Assembly: GCA_022410635.1 (NCBI GenBank)
Contig: JAJVDF010000019.1
Coordinates: 841,478 to 905,477, forward strand
DNA from: Tretioscincus oriximinensis
Taxonomy: Eukaryota > Chordata > Lepidosauria > Squamata > Gymnophthalmidae
Direction of reading: 5' to 3'
DNA: 64,000 nt
Made by a program: the position numbers and the translations under genes. The notes below the pieces were generated by a model that had not been told where the DNA came from, did no database searches, and saw only the letters and a program-made list of their open reading frames with translations. Positions 46,526 through 55,240 of the stretch are shown piece by piece (within the stretch, counting starts at the first letter, position 1; each line of letters begins with the position of its first letter).

Positions 46526-46640
46526 ATCATCATAGAATCATAGAGTTGGAAGGGACCTCCAGGGTCATCGGGTCCAACCCCCTGCTCGATGCAGGATTCA
46601 TTAAACCATCCCATTAAACCATTCATTAAACCAACCATGT
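46526..46640 (-). repeat. CR1 LINE 3' end (minus)
   Basis: 'atcatagaatcatagagttg' is the complement of the CR1 tail, followed by 'gaagggacctccagggtcat', 'tccaaccccctgctcgatgc' and 'ggattcattaaacc'. It matches 9000-9095 reversed. Confidence 0.9.
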
Positions 46641-47585
46641 AGGCCCTGCTCAGGATCGCCTGAACAGCTGACGGAGGGAACAGTGATGCAGGAAATCTAT
46701 TTCTATTGGGGGTCTACGAGTTGCCAATTCAGAAGAACAATGTGCATTTTTCTGAGAGAATGATAGGAGGTCATGTTATACAAAGAAAAGGCTAATGAAA
46801 TGTCGAGTGCAAAAAGTATCAAAATAATTGTGTAGGTCCGGAAAAATGTAATAAAAGGAAATAATCACTTTTTTAAAAAGGGATAGAGCCTTAATTTCAG
46901 TCAGGGCATTTCCTCTTTATAATAACCACAGAGATTCCAATAAGTTAACACTTGTGCTACTGGTGAGATAACTGCTCCACTACTATTGGGCTTGCATGAA
47001 TAGTAGCTATTGGGAATAGTGAGTCCCAAGGCAGTTGCAAATACACATTTTTGACCCTGCCCAAAATCCAAATGAAAAATAAGCAAAAATCCATTGGTGC
47101 AGAAAAGGCTAAGGCAAGGCTGAAAATGCTTTATTGTATTCTGCTTGGGTGGCTGAAGACGGTAAAGGAAGGACACATTCTCCATTATTGGAAACAAAAA
47201 TACAGGCAGGAATGTTATTGGGTTCTCACTTTTTCCCCAAGTCCTTTGCAAGTTGCATTTAGGAAGTGGTTTATGCAGCAGGGGATATGTGTCAGGCGGA
47301 AAAGTTATATCCAGTTGCTTCCTCTGAGTTTTTCTTCATTTGCAAAACAGGCAGGTAGGCAGTTTTCTCAAGGGCAAGGGATGGGAAAGTCAGCACATCT
47401 AATTAGAAGGGAAGGATTCATTGTATGGGCAGCCAATCAAAGTCTGGAAACTAAAGCTGACTTCTCTTTCAGCCTTACATTGCTACATGTGGAAAGACAT
47501 TTAATATTCACATATAGGGAAGAATGGCTTTATTAAATAGGACAACCTTTTTAAGGTATGTCTGATTGCAGTCACAGAGACTTCA
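46641..47585. other. Unique stretch with one unexplained 161-codon ORF
   Basis: The plus-strand frame 47051-47536 is open for 161 codons, and the opposite strand is open at 46901-47251. The translated protein has no motif I recognise. About one such frame per window is expected by chance, so I do not call a gene. Confidence 0.3.
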
Positions 47586-47587
47586 CC

Positions 47588-47760
47588 AATAGGGTTTCCA
47601 TGAAAAAATAGGGCAGGACAACTGAATTTTAATGGGAGTGTAAAAGATAATTTTAAATGATGGAGTTTATGATGCCTCCTATAGCTGCTATTTCCTCTTT
47701 CCCACACCCATTAAAATACAGCTCTCTTGTCTTAGTTTTTTTATAATAATCAGTCAGAGT
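47588..47760. repeat. hAT-A family fragment
   Basis: 'agggtttccatgaaaaaata', then 'cacacccattaaaatacagc' and 'tcttgtcttagttttt' follow the pattern of 6148-6652 without its nested insertion. The right end is worn and no TSD is visible. Confidence 0.5.
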
Positions 47761-47777
47761 ATCTGTCATGGTGTATA

Positions 47778-47856
47778 TATTGTTCAAAACAGTTAAGGGA
47801 ACACTGTTAGCATAACAGTGTAACACTAAGTGTTCCCTTAATTGTTTTGAGCAGTA
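47778..47856. mobile_element. Tc1/mariner-type mini-element (79 bp)
   Basis: Left TATTGTTCAAAACAGTTAAGG and right 'cttaattgttttgagcagta' are inverted repeats flanked by TA. The centre 'gcataacagtgtaacactaa' is nearly identical to 31545-31614. Confidence 0.8.
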
Positions 47857-47859
47857 TAT

Positions 47860-48585
47860 GTAGATGTTTATGTTCTGAGGTAATGTTTGGAGCAATACTG
47901 TTTGTTGCTGAGGGTTTTGGAGGGAAAATATTTGAATGTTTCTTATTGCAGTTATTTTTGGTGGGAAAATGAAGGGCAGTGATTGGCCACCAGATTGTAT
48001 ATATAGGATTGCTACTTGGCTGACTAGTTACTACATACTCAACTCAGAGCCTTCAAGAGCTGTTATTAAATCACTTTCAGAGCTGTTAATCACTTGTCTG
48101 GGCATTTATTCGGTAACAAAGGTCTCACAAAATCCTTCTCACCCACTAGAGTTGAGAAACATTGGGCAGCAGGCATTCCCTTTATGTAGATCAGTGTCAA
48201 CACTGAGTCAAAACTAACAAAGTTGCAGAAATTCCTAATTCTATTGGAGGAGACTGACATGTTATGTTACATATGTTATACTGCTCTTTTTGGCCTGATG
48301 AATGTATATAACTTAGTGAACCATCAATAGTGACATTTCAGCTTCCATCACTCTCTATATGATCTTGTCCATAGGCAACATAGACCCAAATTCTCATTTT
48401 CTCAGTATAAAAAGCTGGCAGCAGGGCAAAGAATCTGTGGAAGGCTACAATTAGTGGCAAATACCTTTGATTCACTATAGGCCAAAGGACAGTGTGACAC
48501 AATCAAATCAGAGGCACCAATAACATCATTGCTCGTTGCTGGTGATTATAAATATTTGCAACAACAAAAAATTCCACCAACATCA
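47860..48585. other. Sequence without recognisable gene
   Basis: Unique sequence with short frames only. Confidence 0.35.
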
Positions 48586-48589
48586 TGTG

Positions 48590-49040
48590 GACACATGGGA
48601 GTCCCTTCTTTGTGATAGCCCCCAGGTGAGGAACGGTCTCCCATCTAAGATGAGTCAAGCACCTATGCTGTACACTTTCCACCACCAGGCAAAGACACAC
48701 CTGTTCAGTGCCTCTCCTTAAAGGCACTATTTTTATTTTTAATTATTCTGTTTAAACCATTTTATGGTCCTTTATTCACTATAGGCTGACCAGATTACCC
48801 CTTTGGGGGGGGGGGTTGAAAACTCATTTTTGGGGTGCCTCCTGGGTTTTTTCTGAGGAAAAAAAAAAACAAAAACAATGAAAAAAATCTTTTTTTGAAA
48901 AAAAATTCTTCAAAAAAAACTGGGAGGCACCCCCAAACTGGGTTTTCAAACCCCCCCCCCCCAAAAAAAAAGATCATCTGGTCAGCCTATTTATTGTGAA
49001 CTGCCCTGAGACTTTTGGGTATAGGGCAGAATATATAGTA
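48590..49040 (+). repeat. L2-type LINE 3' end split by FB1
   Basis: A worn C-terminal coding part (48590-48720: 'gaggaacggtctcccatcta', 'gcaaagacacacctgttcag') is followed by its 3' UTR. The tail 'gaactgccctgagacttttg' and 'tatagggcagaatata' resumes at 48990. FB1 copy E (48783-48989) sits between the two. Confidence 0.65.
48783..48989. mobile_element. FB1 fold-back element, copy E
   Basis: Starts AGGCTGACCAGATTACCCC and ends GATCATCTGGTCAGCCT. Arms 'ggggtgcctcctgggttttt' and 'actgggaggcacccccaaac' surround an A/T-rich loop. Inserted in an L2-type 3' UTR. Confidence 0.8.
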
Positions 49041-49049
49041 AGTGTAGCA

Positions 49050-49132
49050 TCTATCCAGAAGAAGGAAAAGGAGAAGAAGAAAAAGAATCTGGTTTTTATA
49101 CCCTGCCCTTCTCCCCCAAAGGGACTAAAAAA
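49050..49132 (-). repeat. S1 SINE (minus), 3' part, cut by the DIRS element
   Basis: GA-rich tail 'gaaaaggagaagaagaaaaa', then 'ggtttttataccctgccctt' and 'ccccaaagggact'. The SINE should continue 'caaagcggcttacaagg'; it resumes at 55241 with 'cagcttacagag'. Confidence 0.8.
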
Positions 49133-49162
49133 TGAACACCGGTACTTACCTGAGGTGGTGTT
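49133..49162. repeat. DIRS outer extension on the 3' terminal repeat
   Basis: About 30 bp, from TGAACACC to GGTGTTC (itself a small inverted repeat), present at this end but not at the other. The DIRS-1 prototype is also known for an extra short extension on one terminal repeat. The minus-strand text contains AGGTAAGT (49145-49152), a consensus splice donor. Confidence 0.8.
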
Positions 49163-49291
49163 CAAGAGGACGGCTCAGGAAGGGATTCCAACGAATGGAT
49201 TAATCCAGGAGACCCCCGCGGGAAGCGACAGAAAATGGTATCTTCCAATTCCCCATAATCCCCCTGTGACAGGATAGATACCCAGTCTTCT
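49163..49291. repeat. DIRS inverted terminal repeat (left; 3' end of element)
   Basis: Runs from 'aagaggacggctcaggaagg' through 'gggaagcgacagaaaatgg' and 'tgtgacaggatagataccca' to 'gtcttctg'. It pairs with 55109-55240; only about eight positions differ, mostly in the outer 40 bases. Confidence 0.92.
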
Positions 49292-49552
49292 GGAGAGAGA
49301 AAAGTATTAGGAAAGCACATAACACACAACTGTAACTAATGCAGAAGATACCCAACTAAAAAACCTTGACCCAGTAAATAGCCAAAAAGAACAGGCACAC
49401 AAAGGAATGATTCAACAATAACTTTAATATTCAACAGAAAGCTTGAACACACGGGAAAAACTCCCAACAAGCAAGAGGAAAATAGAGGAACCAGAAAAAA
49501 GACCAGAACCAAGAAACTTTCAGAAAACTCCTCCCTAGACGGGAGGGACGAC

Positions 49553-49648
49553 ATCCCTTCCTGAGCCGTCCTCTTGAACACCACCTCAGGTAAGTACCGG
49601 TGTTCATTTCACAGAGGACGGCTCAGGAAGGGATGTCTAACGAATGGG
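49553..49648. repeat. DIRS internal complementary region (ICR)
   Basis: 49553-49609 is the complement of the outer left end (49130-49185), including the ~30-bp extension. 49610-49648 is the complement of the outer right end (about 55202-55240). The two meet at 'gttcattt|cacagagg', which reproduces the circle junction. In DIRS1 models this region templates joining of the two cDNA ends into a circle. It lies just downstream of the recombinase stop, as in the prototype. Confidence 0.92.
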
Positions 49649-49682
49649 ACGTACCAAAGCAATCCCCATGATGGGAGGGAGA

Positions 49683-50762
49683 CTAGGAGGAGTTTTCCCC
49701 TTCCAGATTCCCCCCGTAGAAGATATTTTGGAGAATGACCCTCCCCATTGAACCCCTACCAGATTGGAAGATGTCCAATTTATAATGTCTAGTGAAGGTA
49801 GAGGGATTCTTCCACGTCGCTGCCTGGCATACATCCTGCAAGGATGCTTTATTATAGTATGCCCAAGAGGCAGTGGCTGAACAGGCCGAATGAGCACAGA
49901 TACCCTGGGGAGGGACTTTGCCAAGCAGGCGATAGGCCAGCTTAATACACTCAACCACCCAGAAGGCGATTGACTTGGCAGAGGCCGGTAGGCCTTTTTT
50001 AATGGGGTGGAACAAAACAAACAAGGACTCTGTTTTGCGGAAGGGTTTGGTCCGCTTGACGTAAATTAGAAGGGCCCGTCTCATGTCCAAGGTGTGCCAA
50101 TATTCCTCCAGACGTGATTTAGGGTGAGGACAGAAAGAGGGCACATAAAGAAAGGCACCCCTATGGTAGGCCGTGTCCACCTTAGGTCTAAATAGAGGAT
50201 TGGTTCTGAGAGTAATGAGTTCAGCTGAAACCTGGAAGCACTGAGGATGCAGTGACAGCGCTGCCAGTTCCGAAACCCTTCTCGGAGATACGATGGCCAG
50301 AAGAAAAACAGTCTTATAAGTTAAGTGAAGTAATGAGGCCTCCTCCAGTGGTTCAAAAGGAGGAGCTGTAAGGGCTTTGAGAACAGTGTGGAGACGCCAG
50401 ACCGGAAACCTATGGGAGACGGGGGGCTTGGCGAGTTTCACAGAACGGAGAAACTTCTGGACGTGATGGTGGAAAGATAAAGGCTTGTCAGCCGTTATGT
50501 CAAGGACTGAAGCCAAAGCAGCCACATGACGTTTCAAGGTTGAAAAAGCAAGCCCCCGAGCCGCACCCCTCTGGAGGAACTTGAGGATAGCCTCAAGGGG
50601 GGGTGAGAAGGGGTCTATTCCTGAGGATTTGGCCCAATCGCAAAAGGTCTTCCAAGTGGAACTGTACATTCTAAGGGTGGAGCTCCTTTTGTCCACTACC
50701 AGGGTTGAAATGAGGTCCTCCGGGTACCCTAGCTGGCGGAACTGCGCCCTTTGACCCTCCAC
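49683..50762 (-). pseudogene. DIRS tyrosine recombinase (catalytic Arg lost)
   Basis: An open frame of 359 codons. The N-terminal part (about residues 20-115) is the SAM-like core-binding domain (TLRMYSSTWKTFCDW, ILKFLQRGAARGLAFSTLKRH). The catalytic domain follows, with the first arginine in IVSPRRVSEL (around residue 165), the HxxR box at GICAHSACSA (around 300), and the nucleophile tyrosine in TFTRHYKLD (around 330). The second catalytic arginine is cysteine here (HSAC, TGT codon, a C-to-T change at a CpG in the ancestral CGT). Loss of that residue should abolish strand cleavage. The enzyme would have integrated the circular DNA. The first codon of this frame is GTG, and the true start is unclear because it overlaps the end of the methyltransferase-like frame by about 34 bases. 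Confidence 0.9.
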
Positions 50763-51157
50763 GCAGTCAACGTAAGCCAGCTGGGGTCTGGGTGGTTGAA
50801 CCCCGCTTGCGAGAGGAGGTCATGGCACAAAGGAAGGGGAACCGGGTCCTCGATGGAGAGGCTGCGCAACAAAGGAAACCATGGCCTGCGGGGCCAGAAC
50901 AGAGTAACTAGAATAACTGTAGATGGAGACATCCGCAGGCGCACCAGGAAGTGGTGGATGAGAGGCGTTGGAGGGAAGGCATAGAGAAGTCCTGGGGGCC
51001 ACGGGTGGGTGAGGGCATCCACGCCTTTGGGCTGAGGATGGTAGAATCTCGACAGGAACTTGGGGAGCTGGGAGTTCTCTGGTGACGCAAACAGATCTAT
51101 CACTGGGGTCCCTACCTGGACGCCAAAGAGTCGAAGACCTCCCTGCAGAGGGACCAC
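50729..51157 (-). pseudogene. DIRS methyltransferase-like domain (frameshifted off RT)
   Basis: 142 codons containing PVIDLFASPENSQLPKF, LTHPWPPGLLYAFPP and VILVTLFWPRRPWFP, the conserved C-terminal block that follows RNase H in DIRS polyproteins and is described as a DAM-like methyltransferase domain. Here it is in a different frame from the RT frame, which runs off after CREVFDSLASR at 51112. The two frames overlap at 51112-51157, and protein alignment places the shift around 51110-51130. In intact relatives the two are one protein, so this copy carries a frameshift. It overlaps the recombinase frame downstream, as DIRS frames usually do. Confidence 0.85.
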
Positions 51158-52647
51158 TCCACCGGTGGCAGGGAGTGCCTGCTTAGGGCGTCCGCCGTGG
51201 TGTTTAGAGAACCCTGGATGTGAAGGGCAGACAAAGATAGTACATTAGATTCCGCCCAGGAAAAGAGAGACCCAGACAATTTCATAAGGGCTCTAGATCT
51301 GGTACCGCCTTGTCTATTAACATGCGCTTTGGCGGTAGAGTTGTCCGTCCGAATCAGGACGTGGCGGCCTTGAAGGAGGTGAGAAAAGGCTACCAGAGCG
51401 AGGCGAATGGCCTCCAGCTCGAGCCAGTTAATGGAGTGAGAAGACAGACTGGGATCCCACACTCCCTGAGCAGTTCGTCCACTACAGTGGGTGCCCCAAC
51501 TGGAAAGGCTAGCATCCGTAGTGACCACGACCTTCTCCGGGGCGGACAAGGGAACCCCCGCTGACAGTATGGAGGGATCAGACCACCACACTAAGGATTC
51601 CCGGACCTCTGGAGGAAGGACGACATGCCTGAAGGCCTTAATGGCAATTAGGTTAGTATATGGGAGAAGGAACCACTTGAGGCGTCTCGAATGAAATCGG
51701 GACCAGGAGCAAAGTTTGTAGACTGAAATCATCTTCCCTAGGAGCCTAGATAGGTCAGAAAGCAAGGGGGCTGGATTAAGTCTACAGGAGAGAGCTAAAT
51801 CCACGATCGCTTGAACGCGATCAGAGTCCGGACGGACTAGAAAGGCCCTGGTGTCAAAATGTACCCCTAGGTGATCCAGAGACGTGGAAGGGACTAGGGA
51901 GCTCTTTTTCCAGTTAATGATGAATCCGTGATTTTCAAGACACTGAATGGCCACGGAGGCAGCTTTCCGGGCTTCCCTCGACGAGTCCGCAACCAGGAGC
52001 AGATCATCCAGGTAAGCATAGATGTTAACCCCTTGGACCCGGAGAAAGCCTATCAATTGGTCCACTACCTTGCTGAAGACCCGGGGGGCGCTAGATAGGC
52101 CAAAGGGAAGTACCCTAAACTGCCAGTGGGAAGCCCCCAGGGCAAAATGGAGGTATTTCCTGTGGGCTGGGTGGATGAGGATATGCATGTATGCACCAGC
52201 CAGATCAAGGGAGACGAGGAACTGAGAAGGTTGGATCGACATGCAAATGGACTGCACAGTTTCCATTTTAAATTTCTTTATTGACATGAACTTGTTAACA
52301 AAATGAAGATTTAGGATCGACCTCCACCCTCCTGTGCGTTTCTTTATTACAAAGAAAAAGGAATAAACTCCAGAGCCTCTCTCCGAGGAGGGGACCTGTT
52401 CAATGGCTCCAATAGCCAACAACCTTTGCAGTTCCAAACGAACATGGCGTTTTTTAGAAGAACCAGACACCCGGGATGACTGCAGGAAACGAGGAGGGGG
52501 CAAAGAAACAAACTCCAGAGAATAGCCCTGGGACACTACACTTCTGGTCCAGGGATCCTGGATGGAACTCTCCCAAACGTGAGAGAAGAGGGCCAGCTGG
52601 CCCCCCACGGTTTTGTCAATCACGCTTTTGCCTGAATGGTTGTCCAC
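51112..52647 (-). CDS. DIRS reverse transcriptase / RNase H
   Basis: 511 codons without a stop. RT: VPSSERGSGVYSFFFVIKK (fingers), SILNLHFVNKF, motif A VSLDLAGAYMHI, LPFGLSSAPRVFSK (motif B) and motif C IYAYLDDLLLVAD with both catalytic aspartates (around residues 215-225). RNase H: VVTTDASLSSWG (first Asp), WLELEAIRLALVAF (Glu), LIRTDNSTAKAHVN (Asp) and ADALSRH (last acidic residue and His). All expected catalytic residues are present. It copies the element's RNA and degrades the RNA strand. The frame overlaps the gag-like frame by about 32 bases in another register, suggesting frameshift or reinitiation. Its first codon is GTG, so the start is uncertain. The methyltransferase-like continuation is lost to a frameshift. 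Confidence 0.93.
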   Translation of the reverse strand: MDNHSGKSVIDKTVGGQLALFSHVWESSIQDPWTRSVVSQGYSLEFVSLPPPRFLQSSRVSGSSKKRHVRLELQRLLAIGAIEQVPSSERGSGVYSFFFVIKKRTGGWRSILNLHFVNKFMSIKKFKMETVQSICMSIQPSQFLVSLDLAGAYMHILIHPAHRKYLHFALGASHWQFRVLPFGLSSAPRVFSKVVDQLIGFLRVQGVNIYAYLDDLLLVADSSREARKAASVAIQCLENHGFIINWKKSSLVPSTSLDHLGVHFDTRAFLVRPDSDRVQAIVDLALSCRLNPAPLLSDLSRLLGKMISVYKLCSWSRFHSRRLKWFLLPYTNLIAIKAFRHVVLPPEVRESLVWWSDPSILSAGVPLSAPEKVVVTTDASLSSWGTHCSGRTAQGVWDPSLSSHSINWLELEAIRLALVAFSHLLQGRHVLIRTDNSTAKAHVNRQGGTRSRALMKLSGSLFSWAESNVLSLSALHIQGSLNTTADALSRHSLPPVEWSLCREVFDSLASR

Positions 52648-53581
52648 GCCCGCCAGAGGGAGGCTGCTTGTGGCTGGGCCCCTGAGGTTTTGGTCTGCCC
52701 CAGTTAGGCCTATAGTTGGAGGAGTACTGACGCTGAAATCTATTAGGCGGGAAAAAGGGACGGGAGTACCCGAAGCTTCTTCTGGGCGAAGAGAACTTTT
52801 TATCCCTACCTCCGCTCGACGTTGACTGCTGAGCGGGACGGGAGGGCATCATCTTCTTCTTTCCACTGCCCTCAATCAGGATGTCCTTGAGAGCCTCCTC
52901 CCCAAAGAGGAGGCCCCCAAGAAATGGAGAGGCAGCGAGGTTCGCCCTGGAGGTGGCGTCAACGTTCCAGAAGCGTAGCAACAAGGCTCTCCTTGCAGCC
53001 ACGTTATACACCATAGAACGAGATCCAAGCAAAACCGAATCAAAGGCCGCATCAGCAATTAGGGCTAGGACTTTGCTAACGTATTGTAGCAGTCGGGTGG
53101 CTTGTGGTGGGATCACTCCGGCGGCTAGGAGAGCATCCGACCATTTTAGTCCTGCCCTTGATAAGTAAGTGCAAGATTTAGTTAGAAGAGCCTCTGTTTC
53201 GAACTCTTTCTTTAGCATTGTCTCAAGTTTTTTATCCTGGTCCCGCAAAGGCGTGTCTCCCGGTTTCGGGGCCACACAATGCGAGACTAGAGCAGAAACA
53301 GGCGCGTCCACGAGGGGCGTTTTCCAAATGTCTGGCTCGCCCATGTCGTCCGAGAAAAATTGACGAGGAATAGGCGGGATTTTGGCCACCCTGTTCAGTG
53401 TCTCCCACACCCTCAGAATCTCCCTACGAAAGGATTTGGGCAGGAGGGCCGAAGGCTGCTGCTGCAATGGGGAGAGCATTAAATTGGTGAGCTCCTCCGC
53501 CAGGTCATCTGGGAGGGTCTGCACCAGCTTCATATTGAGAGAAGCCAATGTTTTGTCCAATACCTTGGGGCAGTCTCCCAA
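52616..53581 (-). pseudogene. DIRS gag-like protein, C-terminal part
   Basis: 321 codons. The block ASPFLGGLLFGEEALKDIL around residues 215-235, after a helical region (LPDDLAEELTNLML, SDALLAAGVIPPQATRLL), is typical of DIRS ORF1 products. The C terminus is basic and Gly/Arg/Pro-rich (SSPRRSFGYSRPFF, GRPKPQGPSHKQ), suited to nucleic-acid binding; there is no CCHC knuckle. The first codon is TTG, and the same frame extends upstream to a stop near 53630, so the N terminus lies in another frame. The product would package or bind the element's RNA. Function is inferred from position and similarity to other DIRS ORF1s. Confidence 0.85.
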
Positions 53582-53589
53582 AGGAAAGA

Positions 53590-54329
53590 GCCTAGGCAGG
53601 AAGACTGGCGATGGGCAGGCTCTGAGGCTGCAGCCTCCTCAGTGTGGTCTCCAAACATTTCCTGGAACTCCTCCGGGAGTTGATGGTCCGGGGATGGCTC
53701 CCCATGGAGATCCAGACCTGCATCCTCATCACTGGACCCTATAGGCTTAAACTCAGAGGCCGAGATGGATAGAGGGGCAACCGAAGTCCACCGGAGGTTC
53801 CAGGTGCTTAGTTTTGGCTACTGCCTTCCGAGGAGGTGGATCGGGCTCAGTCGAGAGCGGATTGGGAGGAGACGGCTGGGATGGTAAGATGTGGTCCCCG
53901 AAGCCTTGCGCTTCCTCTTTCCAGAGGACTTGGGCTGGCTGGGAGCATCAGAGTCATGAGGTCTAGAGCCCTTGGAGAGAGACTTCCTCTTATGGGATCT
54001 AGACTGCGGGCTCTCAGAAGGAGAAGCCTGGGCCCTGCGGGAGTGGCGGCGACTGTGGCACACCCCCTGTCGGACGCTGAATCATCTGTGGAATCCAACT
54101 GGAAGCAGTCCAGAAGGTCAGGAACGGTGGGTTGGGGCATCTGGGGCACCTGTTGTTGAAGGAAAAGTAGCATCCCCTCCATTACCTTCCAGACGGAGTC
54201 CATGTCTGCCCCTGTGGCTGAGGAATCATGCCTGCTGGGGCCGGGAGGTGCCGGAATAGGCTGCCCGGGGGGTACCAGGGCACCGTCCCCTGGCCCGGTC
54301 TTAGGGCGTGGCAGCGGAGGAGGTGGCAT
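53590..54329 (-). pseudogene. DIRS gag-like protein, middle part (frame-broken)
   Basis: Pieces in different minus-strand frames look like one protein: VWKVMEGMLLFLQQQVPQ and LLDCFQLDSTDDSASD (frame ending 53847), then a Ser/Arg/Lys-rich stretch RSHKRKSLSKGSRPHDS with KSSGKRKRKAS, which resembles a nuclear localisation signal (frame ending 53818). Between 53770 and 53600 an acidic piece reads SDEDAGLDLHGEPSPDHQ, then LPEEFQEMFGD. At least two frameshifts are needed to connect these to the C-terminal frame, so this copy does not encode an intact gag-like protein. Confidence 0.65.
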
Positions 54330-54800
54330 CGGCGTTGGAAACAGCGTCGGCCGCTCGGAACCTCCGGGACGCGTTCCGCCGGGAGGCGCGGCAATGGCTG
54401 CGGCTGTTTGGAAGGCCGGCTCGGCGCTTCCGGGTGCTCCGCGTGGCGGCCTTGTGAAGGGCGGGGTGGCGGCAGCATAATGCTGGATATCGGCCTTGCC
54501 GCCTCAATGCCTATTGGCCTTGCCGCCTCAACGCCTTCCGGCTGGGGCGGGGCCGACTTCAGGGAGCGAGTTTTGACTTTTGCGTGGGCCCGCGCCTGCG
54601 CAGAGGCGTCCTCGCCCGTTACTGAGGGCCGCGGCCGAGTCCAATGCCCCCCCCCCGCGCGCCTGCCCGCTTCAGTGCAGCCGATTTTTTCTTGGACGCC
54701 TCCTTGCGTTTAGAGGGGCCGGCTTGGGCTGGATCAGGCATGGTGGTGGCAGAAATAGTGGTCCCGGCGAAAGAGGAGGGCGAGGGGCGATCCCAGTCGG
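54200..54800. other. CpG-rich stretch in the DIRS 5' region
   Basis: Very GC-rich, with many CpG, unlike the AT-rich flanks. It overlaps the 5' coding part of the element. It could act as a promoter-like CpG island or simply reflect the composition of the gag-like N terminus. Long frames on both strands here are due to composition. Confidence 0.6.
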
Positions 54801-55098
54801 TGGCCGGTGAAAGGGGAGCGAGCGACCCCGAAGGAAGGCTCGGAGCCCCGGTAAGCCTTGACACAAATGCTTCAAAGGTAGCCCGTTCCCACTGAGAGGG
54901 GGGGTGAGCCCAAAACTGCCACAATCCTCGATCTTCAAGGGCTCCGGAGGGAGAGGCATGAGTGGACCGTCTGATGACAGAGGGACACACTGCGTGCTGA
55001 GGGGGATGGCACTCACCCCTGTGTGATCGATTGTCCATGCACTCAGAAGAAAAGTCTAACACTGGGTCAAGAGACTCAAGGATCACTGTCTTTCCCAA
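54619..55098 (-). pseudogene. DIRS first ORF, N-terminal segment
   Basis: 159 codons starting just inside the right terminal repeat: VILESLDPVLDFSSE, LWQFWAHPPSQWERATFEAF, TMPDPAQAGPSKRKEASKKK. The Lys-rich SKRKEASKKKSAALKR stretch, preceded by a Met (MPDPAQ), could be the true start of the gag-like protein. The frame ends in Gly/Arg-rich, CpG-rich sequence before the middle part. Its role is inferred only from its place at the 5' end of the element. Confidence 0.45.
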
Positions 55099-55108
55099 CG
55101 AGAAGCGA

Positions 55109-55240
55109 CAGAAGACTGGGTATCTATCCTGTCACAGGGGGATTATGGGGAATTGGAAGATACCATTTTCTGTCGCTTCCCGCGGGGGTCTCCTGGATTA
55201 ACCCATTCATTAGACATCCCTTCCTGAGCCATCCTCTGTG
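55109..55240. repeat. DIRS inverted terminal repeat (right; 5' end of element)
   Basis: Complement of 49163-49291, ending 'gagccatcctctgtg'. It also contains its own inverted pair, 'gaagcgacagaa' (about 55102-55113) and 'ttctgtcgcttc' (55170-55181), not seen at the other end because that repeat diverges just there. Confidence 0.92.

Larger units (their letters stand above)
49133..55240 (-). mobile_element. DIRS-type tyrosine-recombinase retrotransposon, full length
   Basis: A 6.1-kb element read on the minus strand: gag-like (55098-52616, broken), RT/RNase H (52647-51112), methyltransferase-like domain (51157-50729) and tyrosine recombinase (50762-49683). Its ends are inverted: 49163-49291 is the near-exact complement of 55109-55240. 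An internal complementary region at 49553-49648 matches the complements of the left outer end and the right outer end joined head to tail. This layout is diagnostic of the DIRS1 group, which integrates a circular DNA with a tyrosine recombinase instead of using an integrase and makes no target duplication. None is visible here: the element splits an S1 SINE cleanly at an A-rich site. There are no n bases within it. Confidence 0.95.

Noticed and set aside
54182..54713. Plus- and minus-strand frames of 70-160 codons in the DIRS 5' region
   Set aside because: GC-rich composition removes stop codons; apart from the gag-like pieces on the minus strand they look like composition artefacts.
49133..55240. 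Reading the DIRS as a retrovirus or LTR element
   Set aside because: Ends are inverted rather than direct repeats, there is no integrase or protease, and a tyrosine recombinase is present.
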